Assembly (NCBI GenBank): GCA_013373625.1
Contig: JABXHM010000083.1
Location: 1 to 64,000, forward strand
Direction: 5' to 3'
Length of the DNA stretch: 64,000 bases
DNA from: Alteromonadaceae bacterium
GTDB lineage: Bacteria > Pseudomonadota > Gammaproteobacteria > Enterobacterales > Alteromonadaceae
A program made the translations under genes and the position numbers. Below are positions 38,852 through 50,343 of the stretch, one piece after another. The notes beneath the pieces were generated by a model, which was not told the DNA's origin, did not search any database, and saw only the letters and a list, made by a program, of their open reading frames with translations. The stretch's first letter is position 1, and every line of letters begins with the position of its first letter.

Positions 38852-39970
38852 CTATTCCATTAACGTACTGGTAATTTTATAAATCTCGTCATCGGTCAAA
38901 TAAGGATGCATTGGCAAACTAAAACAGCGCTCGGCTAATTGCTCTGAAATCGGACATGGCATCGACAGAGCCTTATCCGTTTTAAACGCAGTTTGTTGAT
39001 GCATGCAAGTGCTGTAATAAATAGCGGTAGGAATATCCTGCTCCTTTAACAGTTGTTGATAATATTCCCGGGGGCGTCTCATCGCCTGCATCGTATACTG
39101 TGCCCAGCTACTGGTAAATTGCGCCTGGCAGCGCGGTGTTTGTAAACCGTCATGGGCGTTCAGCAAAGTGTTGTATTGCGACGCAATGTACTGACGACGC
39201 TTAAGCTCTTCGGGGAAAAGCGTAAGTTTTTCTAGTAGAATAGCAGCTTGGATAGTATCTAAACGGCTGTTCATACCAATCCGTACGTTATCGTACTTAT
39301 TTTTACCTTTTCCGTGTACCCGCAGAGATCTGACCATTTCAGCCAGTTCATCATTATTGGTGAAAATAGCTCCTCCGTCACCATAACACCCCAGTGGCTT
39401 AGCTGGGAAAAAGCTGGTTGTAGCGATGTCACCAAAACTACCAGAGCGATGATTTTTTAAGGTACCACCAAAACCCTGAGCAGCATCTTCAATGACTAAC
39501 AAGCCATGCTGCCGCGCAATGTCGTTAATGCGAACATAGTCTGCTGGCTGACCAAACAAATCTACCGCCATAATGGCTTTCAAATTTAAATTTGTATGAG
39601 TTTGAACGTGGCGAATAGTGTCTTCGAGATGCGCTACCGACAGGTTAAATGTGTTTGGATCTGAGTCAACAAATACGGGCGTAGCCCCAACAAACGCGAC
39701 AGCCTCGGCCGAAGCAAAAAAGGTAAAGGTGGGCACAATAACCGCATCGCCCTGCTTTATCCCCAAAACCATCAGCGCTATTTGCAAAGCATCCGTACCG
39801 TTTGCACAGCTGATAGCGTGCTTTACTCCAACGTAATCAGCCAGCTTATACTCTAACTCATGAACCTCCGGGCCCATAATATACTGGCCATGAGCGAGAA
39901 CCTGTTTAATACGCCCATCAATTTTTTTCTGACAAAACTGATACTGCGCCTGGAGGTCGATAAACTGCAT
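38852..39970 (-). CDS. wbpE: PLP sugar aminotransferase, WbpE-like (DegT/DnrJ/EryC1 family)
   Basis: Predicted to convert UDP-3-keto-GlcNAcA to UDP-GlcNAc3NA (3-amino) using glutamate. The PLP pocket is visible: EDAAQ (D162) and the Schiff-base Lys K191 in FFPAKPLGCYGDGGA. Its length of 372 is typical. It overlaps wbpD by one base and ends the wbpA-B-D-E unit. The neighbours make the WbpE assignment stronger than sequence alone would. Confidence 0.88.
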   Translation of the reverse strand: MQFIDLQAQYQFCQKKIDGRIKQVLAHGQYIMGPEVHELEYKLADYVGVKHAISCANGTDALQIALMVLGIKQGDAVIVPTFTFFASAEAVAFVGATPVFVDSDPNTFNLSVAHLEDTIRHVQTHTNLNLKAIMAVDLFGQPADYVRINDIARQHGLLVIEDAAQGFGGTLKNHRSGSFGDIATTSFFPAKPLGCYGDGGAIFTNNDELAEMVRSLRVHGKGKNKYDNVRIGMNSRLDTIQAAILLEKLTLFPEELKRRQYIASQYNTLLNAHDGLQTPRCQAQFTSSWAQYTMQAMRRPREYYQQLLKEQDIPTAIYYSTCMHQQTAFKTDKALSMPCPISEQLAERCFSLPMHPYLTDDEIYKITSTLME

Positions 39971-40560
39971 TACGCGTTAACCTTACCGAGTTTAAGCAAA
40001 GTGCTGCCGCTGAGTTGATAAGTCACCTGCTGATGCGGGCACACTGCCGTGGCCTCGCCGGTCAATGGCATTTCAAGTTGCTCGCCATATTCACTCATCC
40101 AGCCCACCTGCTTAGCTGGTACGCCTACCATTAAGGCATAATCAGGCACGTCCTTATTGATTACCGCCCCGGCGCCAATAAATGCAAAGCGGCCAATGGT
40201 AACACCACATACAATGGTGCAATTAGCACCCAGTGTAGCGCCCTGTTTTACTCTCGTTGTTTTATACTCACCTTTACGAACAATTGCACTGCGCGGGTTA
40301 TACGCATTGGTAAACACCATGCTGGGGCCACAAAACACATCGTTTTCGAGGATAACGTTATCGTACACTGACACATTGTTGTATATTTTGCAGTTATCCC
40401 CAATCACTGCGGCATTGCCGATAAACACATTTTGGCCTAAGGAACACTGACGGCCAATTCTGGCCCCGCCACAAACATGCGAAAAATGCCACACTTTGGA
40501 GTCTTCGCCAATTTCAGCGCCTTCGTCAACAATTGCAGTATCGTGAAAATATATATCCAC
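39970..40560 (-). CDS. wbpD: N-acetyltransferase WbpD-like, left-handed beta-helix
   Basis: Acetylates the 3-amino group to give UDP-GlcNAc3NAcA. The 196 residues are mostly hexapeptide repeats ([40 protein letters not shown] and more), with the catalytic region NAYNPRSAI typical of WbpD/WlbB. It starts one base after the stop of the oxidoreductase gene. Confidence 0.88.
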   Translation of the reverse strand: MDIYFHDTAIVDEGAEIGEDSKVWHFSHVCGGARIGRQCSLGQNVFIGNAAVIGDNCKIYNNVSVYDNVILENDVFCGPSMVFTNAYNPRSAIVRKGEYKTTRVKQGATLGANCTIVCGVTIGRFAFIGAGAVINKDVPDYALMVGVPAKQVGWMSEYGEQLEMPLTGEATAVCPHQQVTYQLSGSTLLKLGKVNA

Positions 40561-40561
40561 G

Positions 40562-42872
<2,311 letters not shown>

Positions 42873-43138
42873 GATACCAAAATATCGGCAATTATGACGT
42901 TAACTAAAGAGACATACTCCAAACTTTTGTTAAAGAAAACTGTTAATATCCCGATATATATCACAATGACTACTATAAAGTAGTAAGAAATAAAGTACTT
43001 TAGGTAGAGTAATGGACCTCCTAATTTCCGGGTGCTTATAAGCTCTTCAAGTAATATTTGTAAGCAGGTTTGTAACAGCAAACCAAAAGCTCACAATGAT
43101 ACTCGATAGTTATTATTTATTCGCTTTGGGTAAAAATC
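42873..43138. other. Divergent intergenic region between two sugar operons
   Basis: AT-rich 266-base stretch that must hold promoters for both the wbpA operon (leftwards) and the 43139 operon (rightwards). No RfaH/ops (JUMPstart-type GGCGGTAGC) element was found. The open frame inside it (42866-43081) starts at TTG and looks spurious. Confidence 0.4.
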
Positions 43139-44224
43139 ATGATTGCTTTGAACCGTCCATTTGTGCCGCCTGTAGAAGAATTCAATGACTTCGTTAAATC
43201 TGCCAACGAAATAGCCTGGCTGTCAAATTTTGGTCCACTTGAAACGCGTCTAACAGAAGAGCTAAAAGCCTACTTGGGGGTTGAACATTTGCTTTTAGTA
43301 AACAATGGTTCAACAGCGTTACAGATCGCGTATCGAACGTTCAATATAAAACACGCACTTACAACGCCATTTTCTTTTATTGCTACAGCCTCGACATTAG
43401 ACTGGTTGAACATAGACTTTAGTTTTGCAGACATTAACCCGTTTGATTTCAATATTCATCCAGACAACGTTCTGCAAGGCATTACCGATAATCCTAATGT
43501 TGACAGTGTGGTAGCCACACACATTTATGGTAACCCATGTGATGTGCGTGCTCTGGAGACGCTTTGTCAAGAGCACAACAAAACGTTGATTTTTGATGCC
43601 GCCCATGCATTTTCAATCGAATTTGATGGCGAAAGCATTCTTAATTTCGGCGATGCCAGTATTTTGTCATTTCATGCGACAAAGATATTTAACTCCATTG
43701 AAGGCGGCGCCATCGTTTTCAGGAACAAACGAGACTATGATATAGCCCGTGAAATGACGTGTTTTGGTATGGATAAAACCGCAGTTATCAATCGCACCGG
43801 TATTAATGCGAAAATGAATGAATATCAAGCTGCTGCAGGGCTTGTCTGCCTGCAACATTTTGAAGAAATTCTGCAACATCGTAGGCAGCTATTTGCAACA
43901 TACCAAGCATTATTATCAGATATCGCTTCCTTTCCGCACTGGCACCCTAATGCGAGTACAAGCGGCGCGTACATGCCTTTAATACTTGCCAATGAACAGC
44001 AATTACTTGCAGTTGGCGAGGCTTTTGACGCGCATGGGATTGGTTACAGGCGTTATTTTCACCCAGAGCTAAGCTCATATTACCCTGATAAAAAGACATA
44101 CCCATCTTCTTTAGACGTAGTAAAAGATATTGCTCCAAGAGTGATGTGCATCCCTCTTCATGCCTACTTAACATTAGAAGAGGTCGAAGAAGTTTGTAGT
44201 GTTATTCGTGATGTAGTTTCATGA
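43139..44224 (+). CDS. PLP sugar aminotransferase, VioA-like (DegT/DnrJ/EryC1 family)
   Basis: Predicted to aminate a nucleotide 4-keto sugar. Of 361 residues, PLP contacts are FDAAHA (D153) and the Schiff-base Lys K182 in FHATKIFNSIEGGAIV. This FHATK-x-F-x-x-x-EGGA form and the SNFGPLETRLTEEL start match VioA-type dTDP-4-amino-4,6-dideoxyglucose transaminases better than WecE or WbpE. The exact sugar is not certain. No dTDP-sugar synthesis genes (rmlA/rmlB) lie in the window. Its stop overlaps the wbqC start (ATGA). Confidence 0.8.
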   Translation: MIALNRPFVPPVEEFNDFVKSANEIAWLSNFGPLETRLTEELKAYLGVEHLLLVNNGSTALQIAYRTFNIKHALTTPFSFIATASTLDWLNIDFSFADINPFDFNIHPDNVLQGITDNPNVDSVVATHIYGNPCDVRALETLCQEHNKTLIFDAAHAFSIEFDGESILNFGDASILSFHATKIFNSIEGGAIVFRNKRDYDIAREMTCFGMDKTAVINRTGINAKMNEYQAAAGLVCLQHFEEILQHRRQLFATYQALLSDIASFPHWHPNASTSGAYMPLILANEQQLLAVGEAFDAHGIGYRRYFHPELSSYYPDKKTYPSSLDVVKDIAPRVMCIPLHAYLTLEEVEEVCSVIRDVVS

Positions 44225-44910
44225 AAATCGGCATTATGCAGCCCTATTTGTTCCCTTATATCGGCTACTTTCAGCTAATCCAGGCCGTTGACATCTTTGT
44301 ATTCTTAGATGATGTAAATTATATAAAGCGAGGATACATTAACCGGAACGAGATATTATTAAACGGGCATCCTCACAGGTTTACCAAACCAGTTAATCAG
44401 GTATCGCAAAACAGATTTATCAATCAGCATCAATACAGTAAACAATGCAACCTCATAACCGTATTTGAGCAAGCCTATAAGAATGCTCCAAATTATACCG
44501 CGATTATGCCAATGCTAACCTCCATATTAAACGCAAGTGGGAATGTTGCCTACGTTAACGGGAGTGCAATAAAGTTGGTATTTGAATACCTTGGGCTACA
44601 CAAGCAATTCGCGTTTTCATCAGAAATAGAACACGACACAGCTTTGCGGGGGCAGGATAAAATTATTGCAATTTGTAAGGCAGTCGATGCGTTGACTTAT
44701 GTCAACCCACCTGGAGGCCGATCTCTGTATGATGAAATTACATTTGCAAGAGCGGGGCTTGAATTAACGTTTCTCAGCCCCGAACTGGGCTCATATCCGC
44801 AGCTATCAGACGAATTTATTCCATCATTGTCTCTTATTGATATGTTAATGATGAACTCTGAGCCTGCGATAGTGGAACAGCTTAACGACTACAAATTACT
44901 AAGGGAATAA
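44221..44910 (+). CDS. wbqC: WbqC family protein
   Basis: 229 residues with the WbqC hallmark start IGIMQPYLFPYIGYFQLI, then VFLDDVNYIKRGYINRN and the NPPGGRSLYD segment near the C-terminus. WbqC proteins occur in O-antigen and glycan clusters next to VioA-like transaminases and probably act on the aminosugar, but the reaction has not been settled. It is translationally coupled to the transaminase by a four-base overlap. Confidence 0.85.
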   Translation: MKIGIMQPYLFPYIGYFQLIQAVDIFVFLDDVNYIKRGYINRNEILLNGHPHRFTKPVNQVSQNRFINQHQYSKQCNLITVFEQAYKNAPNYTAIMPMLTSILNASGNVAYVNGSAIKLVFEYLGLHKQFAFSSEIEHDTALRGQDKIIAICKAVDALTYVNPPGGRSLYDEITFARAGLELTFLSPELGSYPQLSDEFIPSLSLIDMLMMNSEPAIVEQLNDYKLLRE

Positions 44911-44911
44911 C

Positions 44912-45673
44912 GTGGACATTATTAGTATTGATACCTGTAATTCCTCCCTGGATGTTCAGAAAACGAAGAGCTTGCTATACCAACTCAGCAATTCTGAGAT
45001 ACCCATTGTTTTTAAAAACGGCATGTCAAAAATGAATCGCCAGCAGTGGTATGACTTTCTTGAACAGGACTGTCAGCTTATCCCCGACAAGCGGCATTTT
45101 GACAATACCCAGTCGCTGAAAATCCAGGATTGGTGGGAAATTTCTTATCAACCCGATAAAGCTGAAACCTATGCTTATAGTGCTACACGACAACCATTAC
45201 ACACCGATAATGCATGGTTTTCAAACCCGGCAGAGCTCAATTTTTTCGTTATGCATAAACAAGCTATTGAAGGCGGCAAACAAACCATTTATCCGCTATC
45301 AATACTAATGGAAGATCTACAAACAAAAACACCAGAGTTATTGAATGACTTAACATCAATCCCGGTAACCATCAAAAAAGGAGAAGGTGCTGAAGAGCAT
45401 ATTACCCCAATAATCAAACTCGGAAACTCCCCAACCATTTTTTGGAATTATTACCGAACTCAGAAAGCCACACCTGCAATTGCAAATATGTGCCAGGCTT
45501 TCTTTGACTTTCTCGCAGAACAAGAAAATACCTCATCTGTATTCAGATTACCTTCAGATACGGGAGATTGTTTTGTTTTTAATGACGCCAAGCTTTTACA
45601 TGGGCGCGAAGCCTTTAGTGCACGCCAATCCCGCGACCGGGTGCTGTATCAATCTATGTGGCGATTACCGTGA
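44912..45673 (+). CDS. Fe(II)/2-oxoglutarate oxygenase, TauD/TfdA-like (GTG start)
   Basis: 253 residues from GTG 44912, with AGGGAA before it. The iron-binding triad is visible: H97-x-D99 in LHTDNAWF and distal H230 in LLHGREAF. A downstream Arg (R242 or nearby) can bind 2-oxoglutarate. It is tightly packed between wbqC and a sulfotransferase, so it probably hydroxylates or oxidises a sugar or its acyl group. The substrate is unknown. Confidence 0.8.
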   Translation: MDIISIDTCNSSLDVQKTKSLLYQLSNSEIPIVFKNGMSKMNRQQWYDFLEQDCQLIPDKRHFDNTQSLKIQDWWEISYQPDKAETYAYSATRQPLHTDNAWFSNPAELNFFVMHKQAIEGGKQTIYPLSILMEDLQTKTPELLNDLTSIPVTIKKGEGAEEHITPIIKLGNSPTIFWNYYRTQKATPAIANMCQAFFDFLAEQENTSSVFRLPSDTGDCFVFNDAKLLHGREAFSARQSRDRVLYQSMWRLP

Positions 45674-46521
45674 AAGAGAGACCTATTTTTTTACTAGGTG
45701 TTGGTTGTCAGAAAGGGGGGACCAGCTGGCTACACCATTATCTACAACATCACCCACAAGCGGATTTAGGGCTTGCAAAGGAATATCATTTTTTCAATGG
45801 TATGTATGCAGAATCAGGTCCTTCCGTAAGAGCATACTTTGAGCAACAATTAGCGGCTGCACCACCAGATAGTATTCTACACCAGCATTTAACACATCAA
45901 TTGAGCTTTTTTGAAGCGCCAAAACGCTACTATCAGTATTTTCAGTCATTAGACAAAGGGCTTGTAGGTGATATAACCCCTGCCTATGCGATGCTCAGCA
46001 AGGACACTTTTACTCTTGCAAAAACTCAATTGGAAGCACATGGATTCCAGGTCAAGGTTGTGTTCATTCTTAGAGATCCGCTAGAACGTATTTGGTCAGC
46101 AATACGCATGCACAAAAAAATTTATCCGCAAAACTTTATTAACAAACCAACAGCGGAATCAGATGATCTGGCAATCTTAAAGGCATACAACGAGTGGCAC
46201 ATTGAAGTTCGTACCCGGTATGAGAAAACCATTACAAATCTTGAAGCCGTGTTTTCAAGGGAAGCCCTTCACTATATATTCTACGAAGAATTCCCTACCC
46301 CGGATACCATGCAACCCCTGTGTGAGTTTCTGGAGATCGATTATATCGAGAAAGATTTTGCCACACGGGTAAACAGTCAGTCAAAATCGACCGAGTTATC
46401 ACTACAAACATGTGAAACCGTCATCAGACATTACGCATCCACTTACAAGTTCATTCAGGGGAAATTCGGCATTAACAAAGTCAATAAAATTTGGCCAAAT
46501 GCGTCAAAACTTGAGACTTAA
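45670..46521 (+). CDS. Sulfotransferase (PAPS-dependent)
   Basis: Transfers sulfate from PAPS. The 5'-phosphosulfate loop GVGCQKGGTSWLHHYL lies at the N-terminus and the 3'-phosphate segment VVFILRDPLERIWSAIRM in the middle. This is the Sulfotransfer_1/heparan-type arrangement. GTG 45670 overlaps the oxygenase stop as GTGA and is preferred; GTG 45658 in the same frame is possible. It ends the 43139-46521 operon, so sulfate is a likely final decoration of the glycan. Confidence 0.85.
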   Translation: MKERPIFLLGVGCQKGGTSWLHHYLQHHPQADLGLAKEYHFFNGMYAESGPSVRAYFEQQLAAAPPDSILHQHLTHQLSFFEAPKRYYQYFQSLDKGLVGDITPAYAMLSKDTFTLAKTQLEAHGFQVKVVFILRDPLERIWSAIRMHKKIYPQNFINKPTAESDDLAILKAYNEWHIEVRTRYEKTITNLEAVFSREALHYIFYEEFPTPDTMQPLCEFLEIDYIEKDFATRVNSQSKSTELSLQTCETVIRHYASTYKFIQGKFGINKVNKIWPNASKLET

Positions 46522-46808
46522 AAATGTATGCTTGTTTGAGATATATTTAACTAATGGTATCAAAAACCGAGGCGCTAACCTCTTATCAATCGTTTGAGCT
46601 GCATACTTCGGTAACAGTTACTTTTTATTACTTATTTTGATAATAGGTAAGTATATAAAGAATCGTTCCAAATGAATGGACATTAAATGCCAAAAAGTGT
46701 CTGTGCTTTAAACAAACGAACGCTGTCTTTGATGAATTATGCATCGCGACCAAATTTAGGTAAGTGGAGCCTTCAAAATTGAATTCGAACCTGGAAAAAC
46801 ATATATTA

Positions 46809-46968
46809 ACTATCTCACATCAGCGACTCGCGACTAGCCCCTAAATAATTAGCCTTACTAAAGTTAAGTAGATTGATGTGGATGCTTTTTTTTTAAAATT
46901 TGCAGTTAAACCTACACAGACTAAGTTCTAATACCGCAAGGGTAAAACAATGTATGATGTGAGATAGT
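46809..46968. repeat. 14-bp perfect inverted repeat, ends 160 bases apart
   Basis: ACTATCTCACATCA at 46809-46822 is the exact reverse complement of TGATGTGAGATAGT at 46955-46968. The interior has no open frame. It may be the ends of a small non-coding mobile remnant, though no target-site duplication was recognised. Confidence 0.5.
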
Positions 46969-47251
46969 CACAGAAGATTAAATTGATAAGCTAAACTCAT
47001 TGTTGAGTGGCGAAATCTCAATTTTTTTAATTGTAAGTGAGTGTAGTCCGATTGAAGTGAAAATAGTGTAGTGAGTCGTGAAAAACGAGACTGTAAGACA
47101 TTTTATGTAAGCCGCTGTTTATGATATTGATATGCGGTCGTTGTAAATAACGAGAAACTGACACAAGTGGCTTTCCAAGCTCTTATTGGTATTGTCCATT
47201 TATTGGATATCCAGTGAAGTGCCAGATACAGTATTTTCATCACAGAATCGT

Positions 47252-47267
47252 CTGTCGGTAACGACAG
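47252..47267 (+). other. Hairpin in the leader of the methyltransferase-like gene
   Basis: CTGTCG and CGACAG form a perfect six-base stem around GTAA, 36 bases before the ATG at 47303. No T-run follows, so it is not a terminator. It may stabilise or regulate the leader. Confidence 0.3.
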
Positions 47268-47302
47268 TGTAATTGTTTAAATAAAAATAAAAAGGAAAGT
47301 CA

Positions 47303-48439
47303 ATGGGAATGTTTTTATCGGATCTACAGGCAGTGCTGCATGTGTTAGGTAATACACATTACGATAAGGATTGTGTGGTCACTTATGGAACACAAACTAT
47401 TCGCGGCCCCTTAAGCGACGTCATTGCCTACAGTGTTAAAAACAACCTTGAATTAAATGATATATCTGAAAAGGACCTTTACAGTGAGAGTAAGAGAGGT
47501 CTTGATTCAAATCTTGAATGCAATGTCTTATTTAAAATGCTTGGGTTCAAAGAAATTATCAACCTCGACCTGCTTAAGAATACGCCATACGCTTATATCC
47601 ATGATTTATCGACCCCCATACCTGAAGACATGCATGGTATTGCCTCCCTTGTAATAGATGGTACAACCGGATATCACGTTTTTGATAGAGCTCAGTCTCT
47701 GAAAAATGTTGCTCGACTGCTTGCCAAAGGCGGACTTGCTATTCATACCTTTTTGATTGATCCTCTTAAACCGCATTTTACTTCTTACAATCCTCAGTCA
47801 CTTGCCCAATTCTATTTAAAAAACGGTTTTGGAGAGCTTCAGTTGTATGTGTGTAACCGAGCTCAATCCAATACGTTTTATAAATTTCATGGTGATCTCA
47901 ATGGTCCCATTGGTCTCGATATGAGCGAAAAATATTGTCTTGTTTTTGCTTGCAAGAAATTGGAAGACGTAGAAGTGACGTCCAATATAATTGAACATGG
48001 TTATAGCCAGACTATTAGGTATCAGGAACTAATAGATAGTTTAGCTTCAATTCTTAACGGTAAAAAATATGCAGTATGGGGCACCGGGGCTCATTACGAA
48101 AGGTATTATCGTTCTTTCGTCAGTGCTGCCTGCAATCAAGAAAAGATGTGGGGATTTGTAGATAATGATAAACAAAAATGGGGGCAAGACTTAGATGGTT
48201 TCAAAGTTCATTCTCCCAAAGATCTTGTGGAGTCCGGTGTTGAGATCGTATTAATTGCAAGCCAAAGACAACCTGAAATTTTTCAGCAACTCTGCGAAAC
48301 ACTTTATTCCAATGTAAATGCTATAAGAAATACCTATTTGCTTTATCAGGACAATATAGACATTAAACGCTTAAATAGAGCAATGGATGAATATACATTT
48401 AGTCTTGGCATAAAAAACCCAATGTCATTAGTAAATTAG
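47303..48439 (+). CDS. Methyltransferase-like protein with C-terminal Rossmann domain
   Basis: 378 residues, strong ribosome-binding site AAGGAAAG. The N-terminal part (about 60-200) resembles a class I SAM methyltransferase (NLDLL, DLSTPIPEDMHGIASLVIDGTTGYHVFD, RLLAKGGLAIH), but the usual glycine-rich SAM loop is weak. The C-terminal part (about 248-340) is a separate nucleotide-binding-like domain: KYAVWGTGAHYERYY, GFVDND, VLIASQ. A degraded copy of its last 60 codons lies at 51889-52068. The exact reaction is unknown. Confidence 0.75.
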   Translation: MGMFLSDLQAVLHVLGNTHYDKDCVVTYGTQTIRGPLSDVIAYSVKNNLELNDISEKDLYSESKRGLDSNLECNVLFKMLGFKEIINLDLLKNTPYAYIHDLSTPIPEDMHGIASLVIDGTTGYHVFDRAQSLKNVARLLAKGGLAIHTFLIDPLKPHFTSYNPQSLAQFYLKNGFGELQLYVCNRAQSNTFYKFHGDLNGPIGLDMSEKYCLVFACKKLEDVEVTSNIIEHGYSQTIRYQELIDSLASILNGKKYAVWGTGAHYERYYRSFVSAACNQEKMWGFVDNDKQKWGQDLDGFKVHSPKDLVESGVEIVLIASQRQPEIFQQLCETLYSNVNAIRNTYLLYQDNIDIKRLNRAMDEYTFSLGIKNPMSLVN

Positions 48440-48579
48440 TGTGATTACCAAGGGACTATGTCGGTCTGGTTACCGAGCGACTTTGTCGTAGTAAGCATAT
48501 CAGCCAGTTGTTAAACTGCTATGATTTGTGCCGATACTGGAGTGAGCGCGAATTCAGTTAATAACCTGCTAAACCGCTA

Positions 48580-49359
48580 TATTTTTAATATCAGTTGCAA
48601 CACAACCATACGATTTTACAATCACTTAGTGACCTTGCCCTATCTCGCATTTCTGGCGAAAGACAAGCTGGAGCCTGCCACTAACGCTAGCGCTGATCCT
48701 CGCCGCGCTTATCTAGCAGCGGCGCTGCCTTTATATTGTTGATCTGTTATGTTTGCTATTATTAGCATAATTATGGCGGTTCTATTAATGATAGCGCCGC
48801 TTGTGATGATGACCTTAATCGCCTTAGCCAGCATCTTTTTAGGGCTGAACATTGTGCTGGAAATACAAGCCCTCTGGGTGAGTGTTGGCGATGTGACTAA
48901 AACCCAGTCGTATTTCCAGATAGTGCGAAAAACAATGTTATTTACGGCTCAGGCAAAGAAGAATATGATGAGCAACGCGTTTGGGATGGCCTAAAACTTG
49001 CAAAATCTAATTATTTGGTTAGGGCTATAAGAATGGATTAGAGACTGTTTTGCTGAGTGATACAGCGTCACTCTCGGGTGGACAAAAACAGCGCTTAATG
49101 CTGGCGCGTATGTTTTATCGCCAAGCAGATATTCTCATTTTGGACGAGGCAACCTCTGTATCGGATAAGTATGACCGAGCAAGCCATCAACACTGCACTA
49201 GATGCTTTAAGAGCTCAGGGGAACGACCATATGTATCGCTCACCGCTTGTCGACCATTCAAAAAGCCGATAGTATTTTATCGCTTGATAATGGCGTACTT
49301 GAAGATCAGGGAACGCTTAATGCCCTGCAAACACAAAACAAATTATTTAATAATAGTTA
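48580..49359 (+). pseudogene. Frameshifted ABC exporter remnant (membrane part plus ATPase)
   Basis: Pieces of one type I ABC exporter appear in shifting frames. A transmembrane segment (YNHLVTLP, then FAIISIIMAVLLMIAP) comes first. ATPase pieces follow in order: NNVIYGSGKEEYDEQRVWDG, a broken linker, LSDTASLSGGQKQRLMLAR (signature motif) with Walker B ILILDEATS, TEQAINTALDALRAQ, and IAHRLSTIQKAD (H-loop). At least three frameshifts and a deletion containing Walker A make it non-functional. It may once have exported a polymer or peptide of this island. Confidence 0.8.
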
Positions 49360-49374
49360 GTGGAGCTTGCAAAA

Positions 49375-50319
49375 TTGACACACGCGAATGAAATATACGA
49401 CCACCTTAATGCAGAGCCCCCGCAAATATCTCTCGAAGCGATTTCTACTGAGATTGATTTAAAGTCAGTTCGAGATGTTATGTTCTATAATATCGGCAAA
49501 ATTCCCACTCTCGCAGGTCCGCGCGTTGTTCCATGCGCCAAGCCTAATCACATAAAAGAGGCATTACGCTCTACAAACATTGTTGGCATCATAACGACAG
49601 ACGCACTCGCCGATCAGGTACCGGAACATTTAGGCTTGATTGTTGATGATAACCCCATCAGAGCTGCGTACCTTATCCATGAGCATCTATGCACTGTGCC
49701 TGGTCACTATTGGCAAGATTTTCCAACAGTTATATGCGATACCGCCACCATTCATCCAAATGCCAGCATCGCCGATAAAAATGTTATTATCGGTCAGCAT
49801 TCACAAATTGGTGCAGGCACTGTGATTGCAGAGCGCACGCTCATTGGAGCGCATTGTGATATTGGGCTAGGCGTAACCATTGGTAGTGACGCCTTTGAGG
49901 TCGTTACTTTACACAACAATAAACGCAGAGTTTTGCGTCAAGGCGGTGGAGTACGAATCGGCAATCACGTTACCATTCAGTCACAAAGCAACATCGTGCG
50001 CGCCACCTTTGCAGGCTTTACCGAAATTGGTGATGAAACCTGTATTGATGCGTTGGTTCATGTGGCGCATGATTGCATAATCGGAAAACGAGTAACCATT
50101 ACGGCCTGTGCCGAAATTTCTGGCCGTGTCCACGTAAAAGACAACGCGTGGCTTGGCCCTAATTGTTCGATTGTAAATGGCCTGACCATTGGCGAGGGCA
50201 GTAGAGTAAGTATTGGCTCTACAGTTATCAGAGATGTCATGGATGGGCAAACGGTCACAGGAAACTTTGCGATTGAACACCAGAAATGGCTTAAATTTAT
50301 ACGCTCACTTGTCAAATAA
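49375..50319 (+). CDS. LpxD-like sugar acyltransferase (left-handed beta-helix)
   Basis: About 314 residues. The N-terminal domain (about 1-95) resembles the uridine-binding part of LpxD. Hexapeptide repeats (IHPNASIADKNVIIG and onward) then form a beta-helix with the catalytic His in LVHVAHDCIIG. It is unlikely to be the housekeeping LpxD, given its island setting and GSDAFEVV in place of the usual LpxD G-x-D-G-F. TTG 49375 has GGAG nine bases upstream; GTG 49360 is the alternative start. It probably acylates a sugar nucleotide. Confidence 0.75.
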   Translation: MTHANEIYDHLNAEPPQISLEAISTEIDLKSVRDVMFYNIGKIPTLAGPRVVPCAKPNHIKEALRSTNIVGIITTDALADQVPEHLGLIVDDNPIRAAYLIHEHLCTVPGHYWQDFPTVICDTATIHPNASIADKNVIIGQHSQIGAGTVIAERTLIGAHCDIGLGVTIGSDAFEVVTLHNNKRRVLRQGGGVRIGNHVTIQSQSNIVRATFAGFTEIGDETCIDALVHVAHDCIIGKRVTITACAEISGRVHVKDNAWLGPNCSIVNGLTIGEGSRVSIGSTVIRDVMDGQTVTGNFAIEHQKWLKFIRSLVK

Positions 50320-50343
50320 CCTTCCATTGAGGATGCACACAGC

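Larger units (their letters stand above)
46522..47302. other. 781-base gene-free, AT-rich stretch
   Basis: No supported gene. It holds a 14-bp inverted repeat (46809/46955), a small hairpin at 47252-47267, and a 22-base segment (46761-46782) matching 19 of 22 bases of the junction before the LpxD-like gene (49357-49378). These look like remains of lost island DNA. Confidence 0.5.

Noticed and set aside
46522-47302. Possible hidden gene or non-coding RNA in the long gap
   Set aside because: No sustained frame, no clear promoter-terminator pair; only small repeats are visible.
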